Shown here piece after piece: positions 51,350 through 59,626 of a DNA stretch of 64,000 bases; position 1 is the stretch's first letter, and every line of letters starts with the position of its first letter. The position numbers were made by a program, and so were the translations under genes. The stretch is taken from contig BDLO01000001.1 of the NCBI GenBank assembly GCA_001950395.1, forward strand, positions 843,979 through 907,978, read 5' to 3'. Source of the DNA: Coriobacteriaceae bacterium EMTCatB1 (lineage in GTDB: Bacteria > Actinomycetota > Coriobacteriia > Anaerosomatales > Anaerosomataceae). The notes below the pieces were generated by a model, which worked only from the letters and a program-made list of their open reading frames with translations, was not told the DNA's origin and searched no databases.

Positions 51350-52170
51350 GACCGGAAGTATACGGAGTGGACGGAACGCGTGATGAGCGAGGTGCCGAAC
51401 AGGGACATCAGAGCAAGCGCAAAGCACACCACGAGCAGCACCGCTGCCTTGCGTCCGCTCCACGCGTAGAAGCGCCTCAAGTGCAAGTACGCAGCGAACA
51501 AGAGCCAGGTGATGAGCGACCAGGTCTCCACCGGATCCCATCCCCAGTACCGGCCCCACGCATGGTTGGCCCAGATGGAGCCCGTGAGCATGCCGATCCC
51601 CCAGAAGGTGAACGCGAGGCCTGCGTAGCGGTACGACAGCTCGTCCAGCGCCGCTGTGTCGCCGATGCGAGCCGTAAGCGCGCCTTTGAAGCGGTCGCCA
51701 ACCATGAGCAGCGCCGCCGCTGCCACTCCCGTTGCAGCCGTGCCGAACGCGAGGAAATAGAAGCCCGCGTGCAAGACGAGCCACACTCCGGTGAACGTCG
51801 GAGGCAGCGACGACGGCTGCTGTCCGGAATACAGCGCGATCCCGAGCATGATGAACGCGACCGGGAGCAGCACGAGCCGCACCGCTCCGAGGTCCCGGCG
51901 CCTCTCAGCGATGACCACGCCAAGCGCAGCTGAGACGAATGCGTAGGACGAAAGGTTCTCGAAGCGGGTCACGACCGGCCCGTGGCCCGTGGCTGCCCAC
52001 AGCGCAGCGATGCCCGCCGCATGCATGGCGAGCCCAGCGAAACCAAGCACCCGCGCGGGCCCGTCGGCACGCAGAGCCGATGCCGCGCGCAGCGTCACCG
52101 CGACGAACGCACATGCGTACAGCACGGCGGCTCCAAGGTGCAGAAGCACCGCGATCTGCGCCAGCGCCAT
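51346..52170 (-). CDS. ccsA: Cytochrome c biogenesis protein CcsA/ResC
   Basis: 274 residues, about eight helices. Contains the tryptophan-rich haem-handling motif WGRYWGWDPVETWSLITWL at ~185-200, plus histidines in flanking helices (LLHLGAAVLYACAF; GLVLHAGFYF-like) typical of CcsA. Works with ResB to export haem and ligate it to apocytochromes. One-base overlap with resB (TGATG). Confidence 0.93.
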   Translation of the reverse strand: MALAQIAVLLHLGAAVLYACAFVAVTLRAASALRADGPARVLGFAGLAMHAAGIAALWAATGHGPVVTRFENLSSYAFVSAALGVVIAERRRDLGAVRLVLLPVAFIMLGIALYSGQQPSSLPPTFTGVWLVLHAGFYFLAFGTAATGVAAAALLMVGDRFKGALTARIGDTAALDELSYRYAGLAFTFWGIGMLTGSIWANHAWGRYWGWDPVETWSLITWLLFAAYLHLRRFYAWSGRKAAVLLVVCFALALMSLFGTSLITRSVHSVYFRS

Positions 52171-53459
52171 CAGCGACGACCTCCTTCAGCCGCGCCGCGC
52201 AAGGAATCCAACTCAGACCGGTACAGCTCGTGGAAGCGCGGAACGTACCAGTCGGCCCACACCGACCCGTCTTCGCGACGATACACGGTGAGCTCTCGTG
52301 GAACGGAAGCGTACAGCAAGACACCTCCTGCGAACACGACGAAGAAGCTAGAAAAGAGCAGACCGTATCCCCTGCTCTGGTCGATCGTCAGGACGGCCCA
52401 CCGCCGCACGCCGTCGAGCGAGACGCTCCACGCCCCGATCTTCGCTGCGTCGCCTTCAGTGAGCGATGCCTCGCCGATCTGCCGCCCCTGGCGCAGGAGG
52501 CGCAGCGTCAGCCGCGGCTGGGAGCCCGCAGGCTCGTCTACGTCGCACCGCGCCTTGAGCACGCTCGCATCCGGGAGCGCGCGCTCGACGTACGACGGCT
52601 CCGTCGGGGACTGCGGCTGCGGAAGGTCGAGCCTGATCTTCTGCGCGTCGTGTGGCTGGCTCAGCGTCACGAAGAACGCGTATCCCACGCGGCCTTCTTG
52701 GTGGTAGCGGGTCTGTTCGAAGGTGCGCGGCGAGTTCGTCGTGATCTCCAGGCGCGCCGCCTTCGGCCCGTCCCCGATCACGTACACGCCCGTGTACCGC
52801 CTGGGCTCCCCTGTGTCCCAGAAGCGCGCGATGACCCGCTCGAGCGTGATCGTCTTCGGCACGGCTGCAGCTGGCCCGAGCGGTCCGTGCGAGGGATCCG
52901 CAAGCGCTGAGCCTTTCGGCAAAGTCTGGCCTTCTACGAGCGTCAGCAGACCGACGCTCCGCGTGAGCGTGACTATGACCACCCCGAGCCCCGCGAGCAG
53001 CAGACCCGCGTGCAGGATCGTGGCTCCGAGCAGCCCCCACGGATGCTTGACGAAGCGGCTCTCAGCCGGGCTCCGTCGCACGCGCACATAGCCACGTCGC
53101 TTCACCTCGCGCGAAAGCGCGCCCGCATCGACCACCTCGAATCGCTCGCCCGCTGGGCCGCGCGGCCGCACGAGCCGACGGATGTCACGCCGCGTGATGC
53201 GGAGCGTAGCGCACACGATCTGGAGCAGCGCCACGCAGACGAGCGCCCGGAAGCTCCAGGTGGTGACGACGTGGTCGAGACCGAGCGTCGAGACAGCGTC
53301 AACAGTTGAGGCGCCCGCCTGCGGTTGCTGCGGCACGAGCGCGATCACGAGACCGTACGCCACGGCAAGCGCAGAAACGCTCAGAACCGCGCGGCGAGAG
53401 GTCAGCAAGGCGATCATGGAGCGCTGCGATGGACGCATCGAAACGCGGCTGACACGCAT
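52170..53459 (-). CDS. resB: Cytochrome c biogenesis protein ResB/Ccs1
   Basis: 429 residues. N-terminal helix (AVLSVSALAVAYGLVIALVP), a further helix (RALVCVALLQIVCATL), a conserved WGLLGATILHAGLLLAGLGVVIV stretch and a large extracytoplasmic beta domain, ending in a membrane helix (YGLLFSSFFVVFAGGVLLYASVP). ATG at 53459 shares a base with the cytochrome stop (TGATG). A GTG three bases earlier is possible. With CcsA it forms the system II cytochrome c synthetase. Confidence 0.92.
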   Translation of the reverse strand: MRVSRVSMRPSQRSMIALLTSRRAVLSVSALAVAYGLVIALVPQQPQAGASTVDAVSTLGLDHVVTTWSFRALVCVALLQIVCATLRITRRDIRRLVRPRGPAGERFEVVDAGALSREVKRRGYVRVRRSPAESRFVKHPWGLLGATILHAGLLLAGLGVVIVTLTRSVGLLTLVEGQTLPKGSALADPSHGPLGPAAAVPKTITLERVIARFWDTGEPRRYTGVYVIGDGPKAARLEITTNSPRTFEQTRYHQEGRVGYAFFVTLSQPHDAQKIRLDLPQPQSPTEPSYVERALPDASVLKARCDVDEPAGSQPRLTLRLLRQGRQIGEASLTEGDAAKIGAWSVSLDGVRRWAVLTIDQSRGYGLLFSSFFVVFAGGVLLYASVPRELTVYRREDGSVWADWYVPRFHELYRSELDSLRGAAEGGRR

Positions 53460-56400
53460 CACCAGTTGCCTGATGCTGATGAGTTGCTATGCCCCCTGCA
53501 ACCGCTCGCAGTCGTCACAAAGCAGTTGCTCCGGTTGTTCCCATCACCACCGATATAGGCCGACACGAAGAGATTGCTCTTCACGTTGTTGTACGCGTAC
53601 CGCGAAGGCATGTTGCTGTTCGCGTCGCCTATCAAGCCCTGAAGACCACCGCCATGCGGAACCACGATGTGGCACCGGTAACACGGCTGACTCTGGTGGT
53701 TGTTGTTCCGGTGCACTGATGGACCGGTAGTGATGCTGACTTGGTGGCACCTCGCACAGAGCAATCCTGTCTTGTCCCCTGCAAGCGTGTACGGGGTGCC
53801 GCTCGAGTTCAGCGGCCAGCGTCCCTTCAAGACATGTTTGACGACGGATCCGTGCGGACCGGCCGCCGCACCGCTGAAGTCGCCGTGGCAGTCGGAGCAC
53901 GTCATCGTCTGGTTCGCCACATTCTGCCACTGAGCAAGCATCCAGCCACTGTACGTAGCCGCACTGTTGGTCGTTTTCGCGAATACCGGGTGATACGACG
54001 CGTTGTTGGGGTTGAACTCGAGCGCGACGTCTGTCCAGGCATCAGCGCCCGTGCCGCCCCAGCTCGAAAGCGCAGCGTTCGTGCCGGTCGTGTGGCACTT
54101 GAGGCAGATCTGGTACTCGTAGGTCACGCTGGTGACGAGCGAGTACCTGCTCGCAGTCGGGGTCGTCCAAGCCGAGAGCCCGCTCGTGTCGATCGCGTAA
54201 CCCCACACGCTGGCCAGCGCCGGTCCGGCGACGTTGCCGTTCCCGCCGCCGATCGTGTGGGTCCCCCGCTTGGCAGCGTGGGGGTTGTGGCAGTCCGCGC
54301 ACTCGATGTGCTTGCTTTGCGCCTGGCCGATGTACGCAGTCGTCTCGTCGGACGGGGACGCCTTGTGCTTCGCCGAGTAGCTCTGGACCTTATGGCCGTA
54401 CGATAGCTGCATCTGCCCGTACACCGCGACGGAGGTCGCGCTCATCGACGCGACGCCGTAACGGTCGTACTGGTACGACGCGGTCCACGTCGCACCCTGG
54501 CCGTCTGAGGCCCTGCTGTGGCACTTGTAGCAGAACTGCTCCTCGTACGGATTGCTTATCGCGCCGCCAAGAGAAGCCAGGATGCGAGCCTCCGCGCTCA
54601 GGTGCACGCCGAACGTCGCAAGGGTTCCGAGGGGGCTCCCCTCATCCTGGTACTGCTTTTGCATCGTGTCGTTGTGACACTTGACGCAATCCGCCCTGAA
54701 AGGCGAGGCCGTGAAGGTCGCCGTGGCGGTGTAGCGGTGCTGAGAAGCAGCGTACCCCGTCGCGTCGACGCTCACCGTGTACGTGGTGCCGCTGGATTTC
54801 TGGTCAGCGTTCTGCTTCACGCGAGCCACGGAATGACATGACACGCAGACGCCCGGAGCGCCGGCCGTTCCCGGAGCGATGAAGTCTGTGTTCGTGGCCG
54901 TGCCGCTTGCCGAGGCAACCGTCGTCCGCAGGTTCGCACCCTTGTTGCTGTTGAACAGATCGTGATCCACATGGCACGAGACGCAGTACACGTCGGTCAC
55001 AGTCGTCGGATACTGAGAGCTGGCGGCAGGCGCGAAATCGCCCTCGTACGTCGTCGAACCGAGCACGTGGTGGTAGTACGAGAGGCGACTTGCGCCGCCC
55101 GTCACCGAACCGATGCTGTCTTCCATCGGCTGGTATTCGCTGTGACAGCCGTAACACGACACCTTGCCGGAAGAGATCCCCATCGTCGGGGCATGGACAT
55201 TCGGAGATCCCGCTCCCGAATAAGTGCCTCCGTGACAGTCGTAGCAACTCTTGGTCGACGAGGAGGAGTGAGGATCGCCGCCCCCGAGCGCCTTCAGACG
55301 AAGGTAGTTCTGGCCCAGCGAGTACCCGCTCGGGCGCGTCTGCCCTGGAAGCAGCGTGCCATCACGCCTGAGCCCATAAAACAGCATGTCGGACGTCACG
55401 CTCACGTACGAGGACGCACCGGAGTCCCACACCTTGCCGTCTGACGAAGCGTGGCAGGCGAAGCAGAGTTTCCGCACTTGCGTAGCCGCCGTCACGACTT
55501 GACCGCTGCTGCTTACCGTGGCGTCGAGACTGCCGCCAAGAGTGTCTGCGATGAGCATCTTGTTGCCGCGTGTCGACCCGTGCGGGTTGTGGCACTCGTA
55601 ACACGGCAGCGGCGAGTTCACGGGCAAGACGGCCCCGCCAGTCTTGATCCGGTGGCCATTCGTCGCTGAGGCATCGTCCGGTGACTTCGTCGCGTACTGC
55701 TTGATGTCCACCGCGCCAGAGGCGACCCACGAGCCGCCCCCGTGGCACGCGAAGCACGCCGCCGCGTAGTCGCCGTTCGTGCGATCCAACGCCGCCGTCT
55801 CTGTCGCCGGCGGGCTGTACGTCGCTAGCAGGCTGTCGTATCTGCTCGGTCCGCGATGGCCGGCATGGCACCACAAGCAGTCACCGCGTCCTCGCACGAC
55901 CGTCGCAGTAGCCACCAGCGGATCGGGCACGGTGCCGGTGGGTATGCGCGAGTGCGCGTTTGCAGTCGAGCTCGTGTAGACGCTCTGCCCTGGGAACGTT
56001 CCGTACACGGGGTACTGCGTCTCGTCACGGGAGGGCGAAGACATGGACGGATACGCCGTGCTGGTCGTCGAGCACCACCAGTCCTGCGAGTCGTTGTGAC
56101 ACGCAAAACACCACGTATTGTCATTGGTGGCTGAAACGACGTGGGTCCCCGACGAGGTCACGATGGACGGCCTCGGCAGCCGCGGCGCCGTGGTGTAATC
56201 GCGATGCGGAGAGTGGCAGCTGTCGCAGTCGTGCGTCAGGTCTCGAGGAGACGCAGCGCTCGTTGCGAGCTGATGCCCGCTCGCCAAGCTGAAGGAGTTC
56301 GCTGCTCCTGTCTGGACATTCGTCCTCGCGCCCGCCTGCGCAGAGCCGCTGTGGCACGAGTAGCAGAATCCAGTGACTCCAACGTCGGAGTCCGGCGTCG

Positions 56401-56611
56401 ACGTGGTAAGAAGGAGAGCCGAGGGAGCAGCATGCGGCTTGTGACACATCCCGCAAGCGCTGGTACCAGAAGAAAAACCGACGTGAGGCGCGTCCTGCGC
56501 CATCGCATGAGGAGCAGGGCGTAGCGCCACTAAAGAGACGAAAAGGGCGACCGTTACGACACCGCGCACCGGCCTGGCGCTCCGCCTCTCTGTTTGAGGA
56601 CGATTTCCCAA
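53459..56611 (-). CDS. Exported 19-haem c-type cytochrome
   Basis: 1050 residues with a signal peptide (RGVVTVALFVSLVAL, cleavage near AMAQD) and 19 CXXCH motifs, starting at residues 53, 83, 129, 168, 245, 286, 337, 383, 456, 486, 543, 589, 642, 694, 771, 836, 905, 952 and 977. Many are followed by Pro-His or another distal His. The C terminus has Cys1030 and Cys1038 in an atypical CX7CXGH. Extracytoplasmic, likely cell-surface electron carrier. TTG start with AGGGC site. A strong extended -10 (TGCTATAAT) lies upstream. Overlaps resB. Its family is the doubled-CXXCH multihaem group. Confidence 0.93.
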   Translation of the reverse strand: MGNRPQTERRSARPVRGVVTVALFVSLVALRPAPHAMAQDAPHVGFSSGTSACGMCHKPHAAPSALLLTTSTPDSDVGVTGFCYSCHSGSAQAGARTNVQTGAANSFSLASGHQLATSAASPRDLTHDCDSCHSPHRDYTTAPRLPRPSIVTSSGTHVVSATNDNTWCFACHNDSQDWWCSTTSTAYPSMSSPSRDETQYPVYGTFPGQSVYTSSTANAHSRIPTGTVPDPLVATATVVRGRGDCLWCHAGHRGPSRYDSLLATYSPPATETAALDRTNGDYAAACFACHGGGSWVASGAVDIKQYATKSPDDASATNGHRIKTGGAVLPVNSPLPCYECHNPHGSTRGNKMLIADTLGGSLDATVSSSGQVVTAATQVRKLCFACHASSDGKVWDSGASSYVSVTSDMLFYGLRRDGTLLPGQTRPSGYSLGQNYLRLKALGGGDPHSSSSTKSCYDCHGGTYSGAGSPNVHAPTMGISSGKVSCYGCHSEYQPMEDSIGSVTGGASRLSYYHHVLGSTTYEGDFAPAASSQYPTTVTDVYCVSCHVDHDLFNSNKGANLRTTVASASGTATNTDFIAPGTAGAPGVCVSCHSVARVKQNADQKSSGTTYTVSVDATGYAASQHRYTATATFTASPFRADCVKCHNDTMQKQYQDEGSPLGTLATFGVHLSAEARILASLGGAISNPYEEQFCYKCHSRASDGQGATWTASYQYDRYGVASMSATSVAVYGQMQLSYGHKVQSYSAKHKASPSDETTAYIGQAQSKHIECADCHNPHAAKRGTHTIGGGNGNVAGPALASVWGYAIDTSGLSAWTTPTASRYSLVTSVTYEYQICLKCHTTGTNAALSSWGGTGADAWTDVALEFNPNNASYHPVFAKTTNSAATYSGWMLAQWQNVANQTMTCSDCHGDFSGAAAGPHGSVVKHVLKGRWPLNSSGTPYTLAGDKTGLLCARCHQVSITTGPSVHRNNNHQSQPCYRCHIVVPHGGGLQGLIGDANSNMPSRYAYNNVKSNLFVSAYIGGDGNNRSNCFVTTASGCRGHSNSSASGNW

Positions 56612-56655
56612 GCGCTGCCCTATCGACTGCGACTTGCGGAAGAGTTCACAAACGA

Positions 56656-56664
56656 ATTATAGCA
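56656..56664 (-). promoter_or_regulatory. Extended -10 promoter element for the cytochrome operon
   Basis: TGCTATAAT on the minus strand, a full consensus -10 with the TGN extension, 45 bases before the start codon. A -35 hexamer is not evident, which is common for extended -10 promoters. The flanking TCGG...CCGA short palindrome may be an operator or chance. Confidence 0.6.
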
Positions 56665-56701
56665 GGTCGGTCAATGCCGACGATGCCCAAGACTCCCTGC
56701 C

Positions 56702-57316
56702 TCACGCGCGCGGGAAGAACGGGTTTATCCTGCGCTCGCGGCCGATGGTCGTGTCGGGGCCGTGGCCCGGGTGGACGAGGGTGTCGTCAGGCAAGCCAGC
56801 CAGCCGGGCGATCGATCTCGCCATTGCCTTTGGGTCTCCGCCTTCAAAGTCGGTGCGACCGACGCTCCCCGAGAACAGCGTGTCGCCGCTGAACAGGTGG
56901 CCGCTTCCGAGAAGGCAGATCGAGCCCGGCGTGTGCCCCGGCGTGTGCAGGACGGCGAGCTCGACGCCACCCGCCTTCACGACGTCGCCGTCTGCAAGCA
57001 GCCGATCAGGAGCCGGAGCTTCCACGTCGAAGCCGAAGGCCCGGCCGCCGTTGCGATCCGCGGAGGAGATGGCGCCGGCATCCGCCTCGTGCACCGCAAC
57101 CGGCGCTCCCGTTTGCGCCGCGAGTGCAGCGACGGCGCCGATGTGGTCGAAGTGCCCGTGCGTCAGCACGATCGCCTCGACGGAGCTCTCCCCGACGATC
57201 TGGAGCAGGCGCACCGGCTCGCCTGCCGGATCGACGACCACCAGACGCTGCCCGTCGCCGGACACGAACCAGCAGTTCGTCTCAAGGGGACCCACGATGA
57301 GGCGCTCCACGATCAC
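56702..57316 (-). CDS. Metallo-beta-lactamase fold hydrolase (GloB/YcbL-like)
   Basis: 204 residues. Metal site THGHFDHIG (HXHXDH), plus HTPGHTPGS, GDTLFSGSVGR and the terminal LVHPGHGPDT that supplies the remaining ligands. Members hydrolyse glutathione or other thioesters, and the substrate is unknown here. GTG start overlaps the relA/spoT stop by four bases (GTGA), with GAGGAG six bases upstream. The neighbour pair relA-MBL is common. Confidence 0.9.
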   Translation of the reverse strand: MIVERLIVGPLETNCWFVSGDGQRLVVVDPAGEPVRLLQIVGESSVEAIVLTHGHFDHIGAVAALAAQTGAPVAVHEADAGAISSADRNGGRAFGFDVEAPAPDRLLADGDVVKAGGVELAVLHTPGHTPGSICLLGSGHLFSGDTLFSGSVGRTDFEGGDPKAMARSIARLAGLPDDTLVHPGHGPDTTIGRERRINPFFPRA

Positions 57317-59526
57317 GTCCGGCTCCTCTTGCGCCCGTTCGGCTCCGGCAGGCTCCGCCGCGCGTCGAAGACGCCGCCGACCGACCGCACCGAGCCCAGC
57401 ACCTTCGTGAGCTGGTCCATGCTGCCGAGCTCGAGCAAGAACCGCATGGTGGCGATGCCCTGGCGGTCGGTGGAGACCGACGCTGAAAGCACGTTCACGC
57501 CCGCGTCGGCGAGCGCGATTGACACATCTTGCAACAGGCGTGTGCGGTCGAGCGCCTCGATGATGATCTCGACCTGGTAGACGCTTGCAACACCCGTGTC
57601 CCACTCCACCGCGATGATCCGCTCGGGCTGCGCCAGGAGCTCGCGCGCGTTCGGGCAGTCCTTGCGGTGCACCGACACGCCACGCCCTCGCGTCACGAAG
57701 CCGACGATCTCGTCTCCCGGCACCGGATTGCAACACCGCGCGAGCCGGATGAGCAGGTCGTCGACCCCCGCGACGCGCACGCCCGCGGTCGAGCGCCTGC
57801 GCTTGGCCCGCGGCGGTGTCATCGGCTTGTCGAGCGGCAGCCCCGCCGGCTTCTCCTCTGCCGGCAGCTGGACGACCCCCTCGCGCGCGAGGTGCTTGAT
57901 GAGCTTGGTGGCGACCTGCCTCGGGCTCTGCTTGCCAGCGCCGATCTGCGCGAGCAAGTCGTCCGCGCTCGCGAGGTTCATCTCCTTGGCGACGGCTTCG
58001 AGCGCCTTGGCCGCGCCGTGGCTGCCCAGCCCGAGGCCGTGCTTGCGGAGCGCTTTGAGGAGCTCCTCCCGGCCGGCCTGCAGGTCGTCAGTGCGCGCGA
58101 CCTTGCTGAAGTACGCCTTGATCTTCGAGCGCGCAGACGACGTCTTGACGATCGCGAGCCAATCGCGCGAGGGGCTGGCGCTCTTCGAGGTGAGGATCTC
58201 GACGCGGTCGCCCATCTGCAGCTCGTACGACAGCGGCACGATGCTGCCGTTGACCTTCGCTCCGACGCAGTGATGGCCGACCTCGGTGTGGATGGCGTAC
58301 GCGAAGTCGATCGGCGTCGATCCGCGGCGAAGCGAGATCACGTCGCCTTTCGGCGTGAAGACGAAGACCTCGTCCTCGAACAGGTCGATCTTGAGCGCCT
58401 CCATGAACTCACGCGGGTCCTTGAGCTCGGTCTGCCACTCGAGCATCTGCCGCAGCCACGCGAGCCGCTCGTCGAACGACTCGTCCTTGCCGCCTTCCTT
58501 GTAGCGCCAGTGCGCCGCGATGCCGTACTCGGCCGTGCGGTGCATCTCCTCGGTGCGGATCTGGATCTCGAGCGGCCGGCCCGCAGGCCCGATGACCGTG
58601 GTGTGCAGCGACTGGTACATGTTGAACTTGGGCATGGCCACGTAGTCTTTGAAGCGCCCCGGGACCGGCTTCCAGATGGAGTGCACCGTGCCGAGCGCGC
58701 CGTAGCAGTCCTTCACGGAGCCCACGATGACGCGCAGCGCGATGAGGTCGTAGATCTCCGAGAAGTCCTTCCCGCGCTGCGTCATCTTCTGGTAGATGCT
58801 GTAGAGGTGCTTCGGCCGTCCCGAGATCTCGGACTCGATGCCGACCGCCTCGAGCTCGCTTCTCAGCTGCTGGATGACCTGCTCGAGGTACGCCTCGCGC
58901 GCCGCACGGCTCTCCGCCACCATGCGCTGGATCTGGTTGAACTTCTTCGGCTCCAAGTAGAAGAACGCCAGGTCCTCGAGCTCCCACTTGATCTGCGAGA
59001 TCCCGAGGCGATGCGCGAGCGGCGCGTAGATCTCCATCGTCTCGATGGCTTTCTCGCGCTGCTTCTCTGGCGGAAGCGCCGAGAGCGTGCGCATGTTGTG
59101 CAGGCGGTCGGCGAGCTTGATCAAGATGACGCGGATGTCCTTGGCCATCGCGACCAGCATCTTGCGGAGGTTCTGCGACTGGGCTTCTGCGACCGTCGAG
59201 TACTTGATGCGCCCCAGCTTGGTGACGCCGTCGACGAGGGAGGCGACCTCTGAACCGAACCGCGAACGGATCTCTGAGAGCTTCACCCCGCTGTCTTCGA
59301 CCACGTCGTGCAGGAGCGCCGCCTGCAGCGTGATGGTGTCGAGGTGGAGCTCCGCGAGGATCTTCGTGACTTCGAGCGGGTGCGAGATGTACTCCTCGCC
59401 GGAGCGACGCTGTTGTCCCGCGTGCTTCTCGAGCGCGAACTCGTAGGCAGCCCGCAGCCCTGCCAGGTCTGCACCTGGGCTGTACGACTGAACGATCGCC
59501 TCGATGGACTCGATGGTCGCCGTCAC
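57313..59526 (-). CDS. rel: Bifunctional (p)ppGpp synthetase/hydrolase (RelA/SpoT, Rel type)
   Basis: 737 residues. HD hydrolase with GEEYISHPLEVTKIL and LLHDVVEDSG. Synthetase with IYDLIALRVIV and RFKDYVAMPKFNMYQSLHTTVIG. TGS domain with FTPKGDVISLRRGSTPIDFAYAIHT, a helical region, then a zinc-finger-like CCNPVPGD and an ACT domain at the C terminus (ALDRTRLLQDVSIAL). All hydrolase residues (HDxxED) are present, so it is likely bifunctional. GTG start after GAGGA. A TATACT -10 lies 60 bases upstream. Confidence 0.95.
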   Translation of the reverse strand: MTATIESIEAIVQSYSPGADLAGLRAAYEFALEKHAGQQRRSGEEYISHPLEVTKILAELHLDTITLQAALLHDVVEDSGVKLSEIRSRFGSEVASLVDGVTKLGRIKYSTVAEAQSQNLRKMLVAMAKDIRVILIKLADRLHNMRTLSALPPEKQREKAIETMEIYAPLAHRLGISQIKWELEDLAFFYLEPKKFNQIQRMVAESRAAREAYLEQVIQQLRSELEAVGIESEISGRPKHLYSIYQKMTQRGKDFSEIYDLIALRVIVGSVKDCYGALGTVHSIWKPVPGRFKDYVAMPKFNMYQSLHTTVIGPAGRPLEIQIRTEEMHRTAEYGIAAHWRYKEGGKDESFDERLAWLRQMLEWQTELKDPREFMEALKIDLFEDEVFVFTPKGDVISLRRGSTPIDFAYAIHTEVGHHCVGAKVNGSIVPLSYELQMGDRVEILTSKSASPSRDWLAIVKTSSARSKIKAYFSKVARTDDLQAGREELLKALRKHGLGLGSHGAAKALEAVAKEMNLASADDLLAQIGAGKQSPRQVATKLIKHLAREGVVQLPAEEKPAGLPLDKPMTPPRAKRRRSTAGVRVAGVDDLLIRLARCCNPVPGDEIVGFVTRGRGVSVHRKDCPNARELLAQPERIIAVEWDTGVASVYQVEIIIEALDRTRLLQDVSIALADAGVNVLSASVSTDRQGIATMRFLLELGSMDQLTKVLGSVRSVGGVFDARRSLPEPNGRKRSRT

Positions 59527-59584
59527 GCCTGTTCCTCGTCGCGCATCTGCACGCTCGCAGCCGTCGCGGGCGAGCGGTAGCCGT

Positions 59585-59590
59585 AGTATA
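59585..59590 (-). promoter_or_regulatory. Possible -10 box upstream of rel
   Basis: TATACT on the minus strand in the 100-base gap after the recJ fusion gene. No good -35 match (CCCAAG at the expected spacing). The same hexamer occurs upstream of the carboxylase gene at 9481. Confidence 0.35.
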
Positions 59591-59626
59591 CGCGCTGGAA
59601 GAGCGGACTTGGGTGGACGCGGGCGC

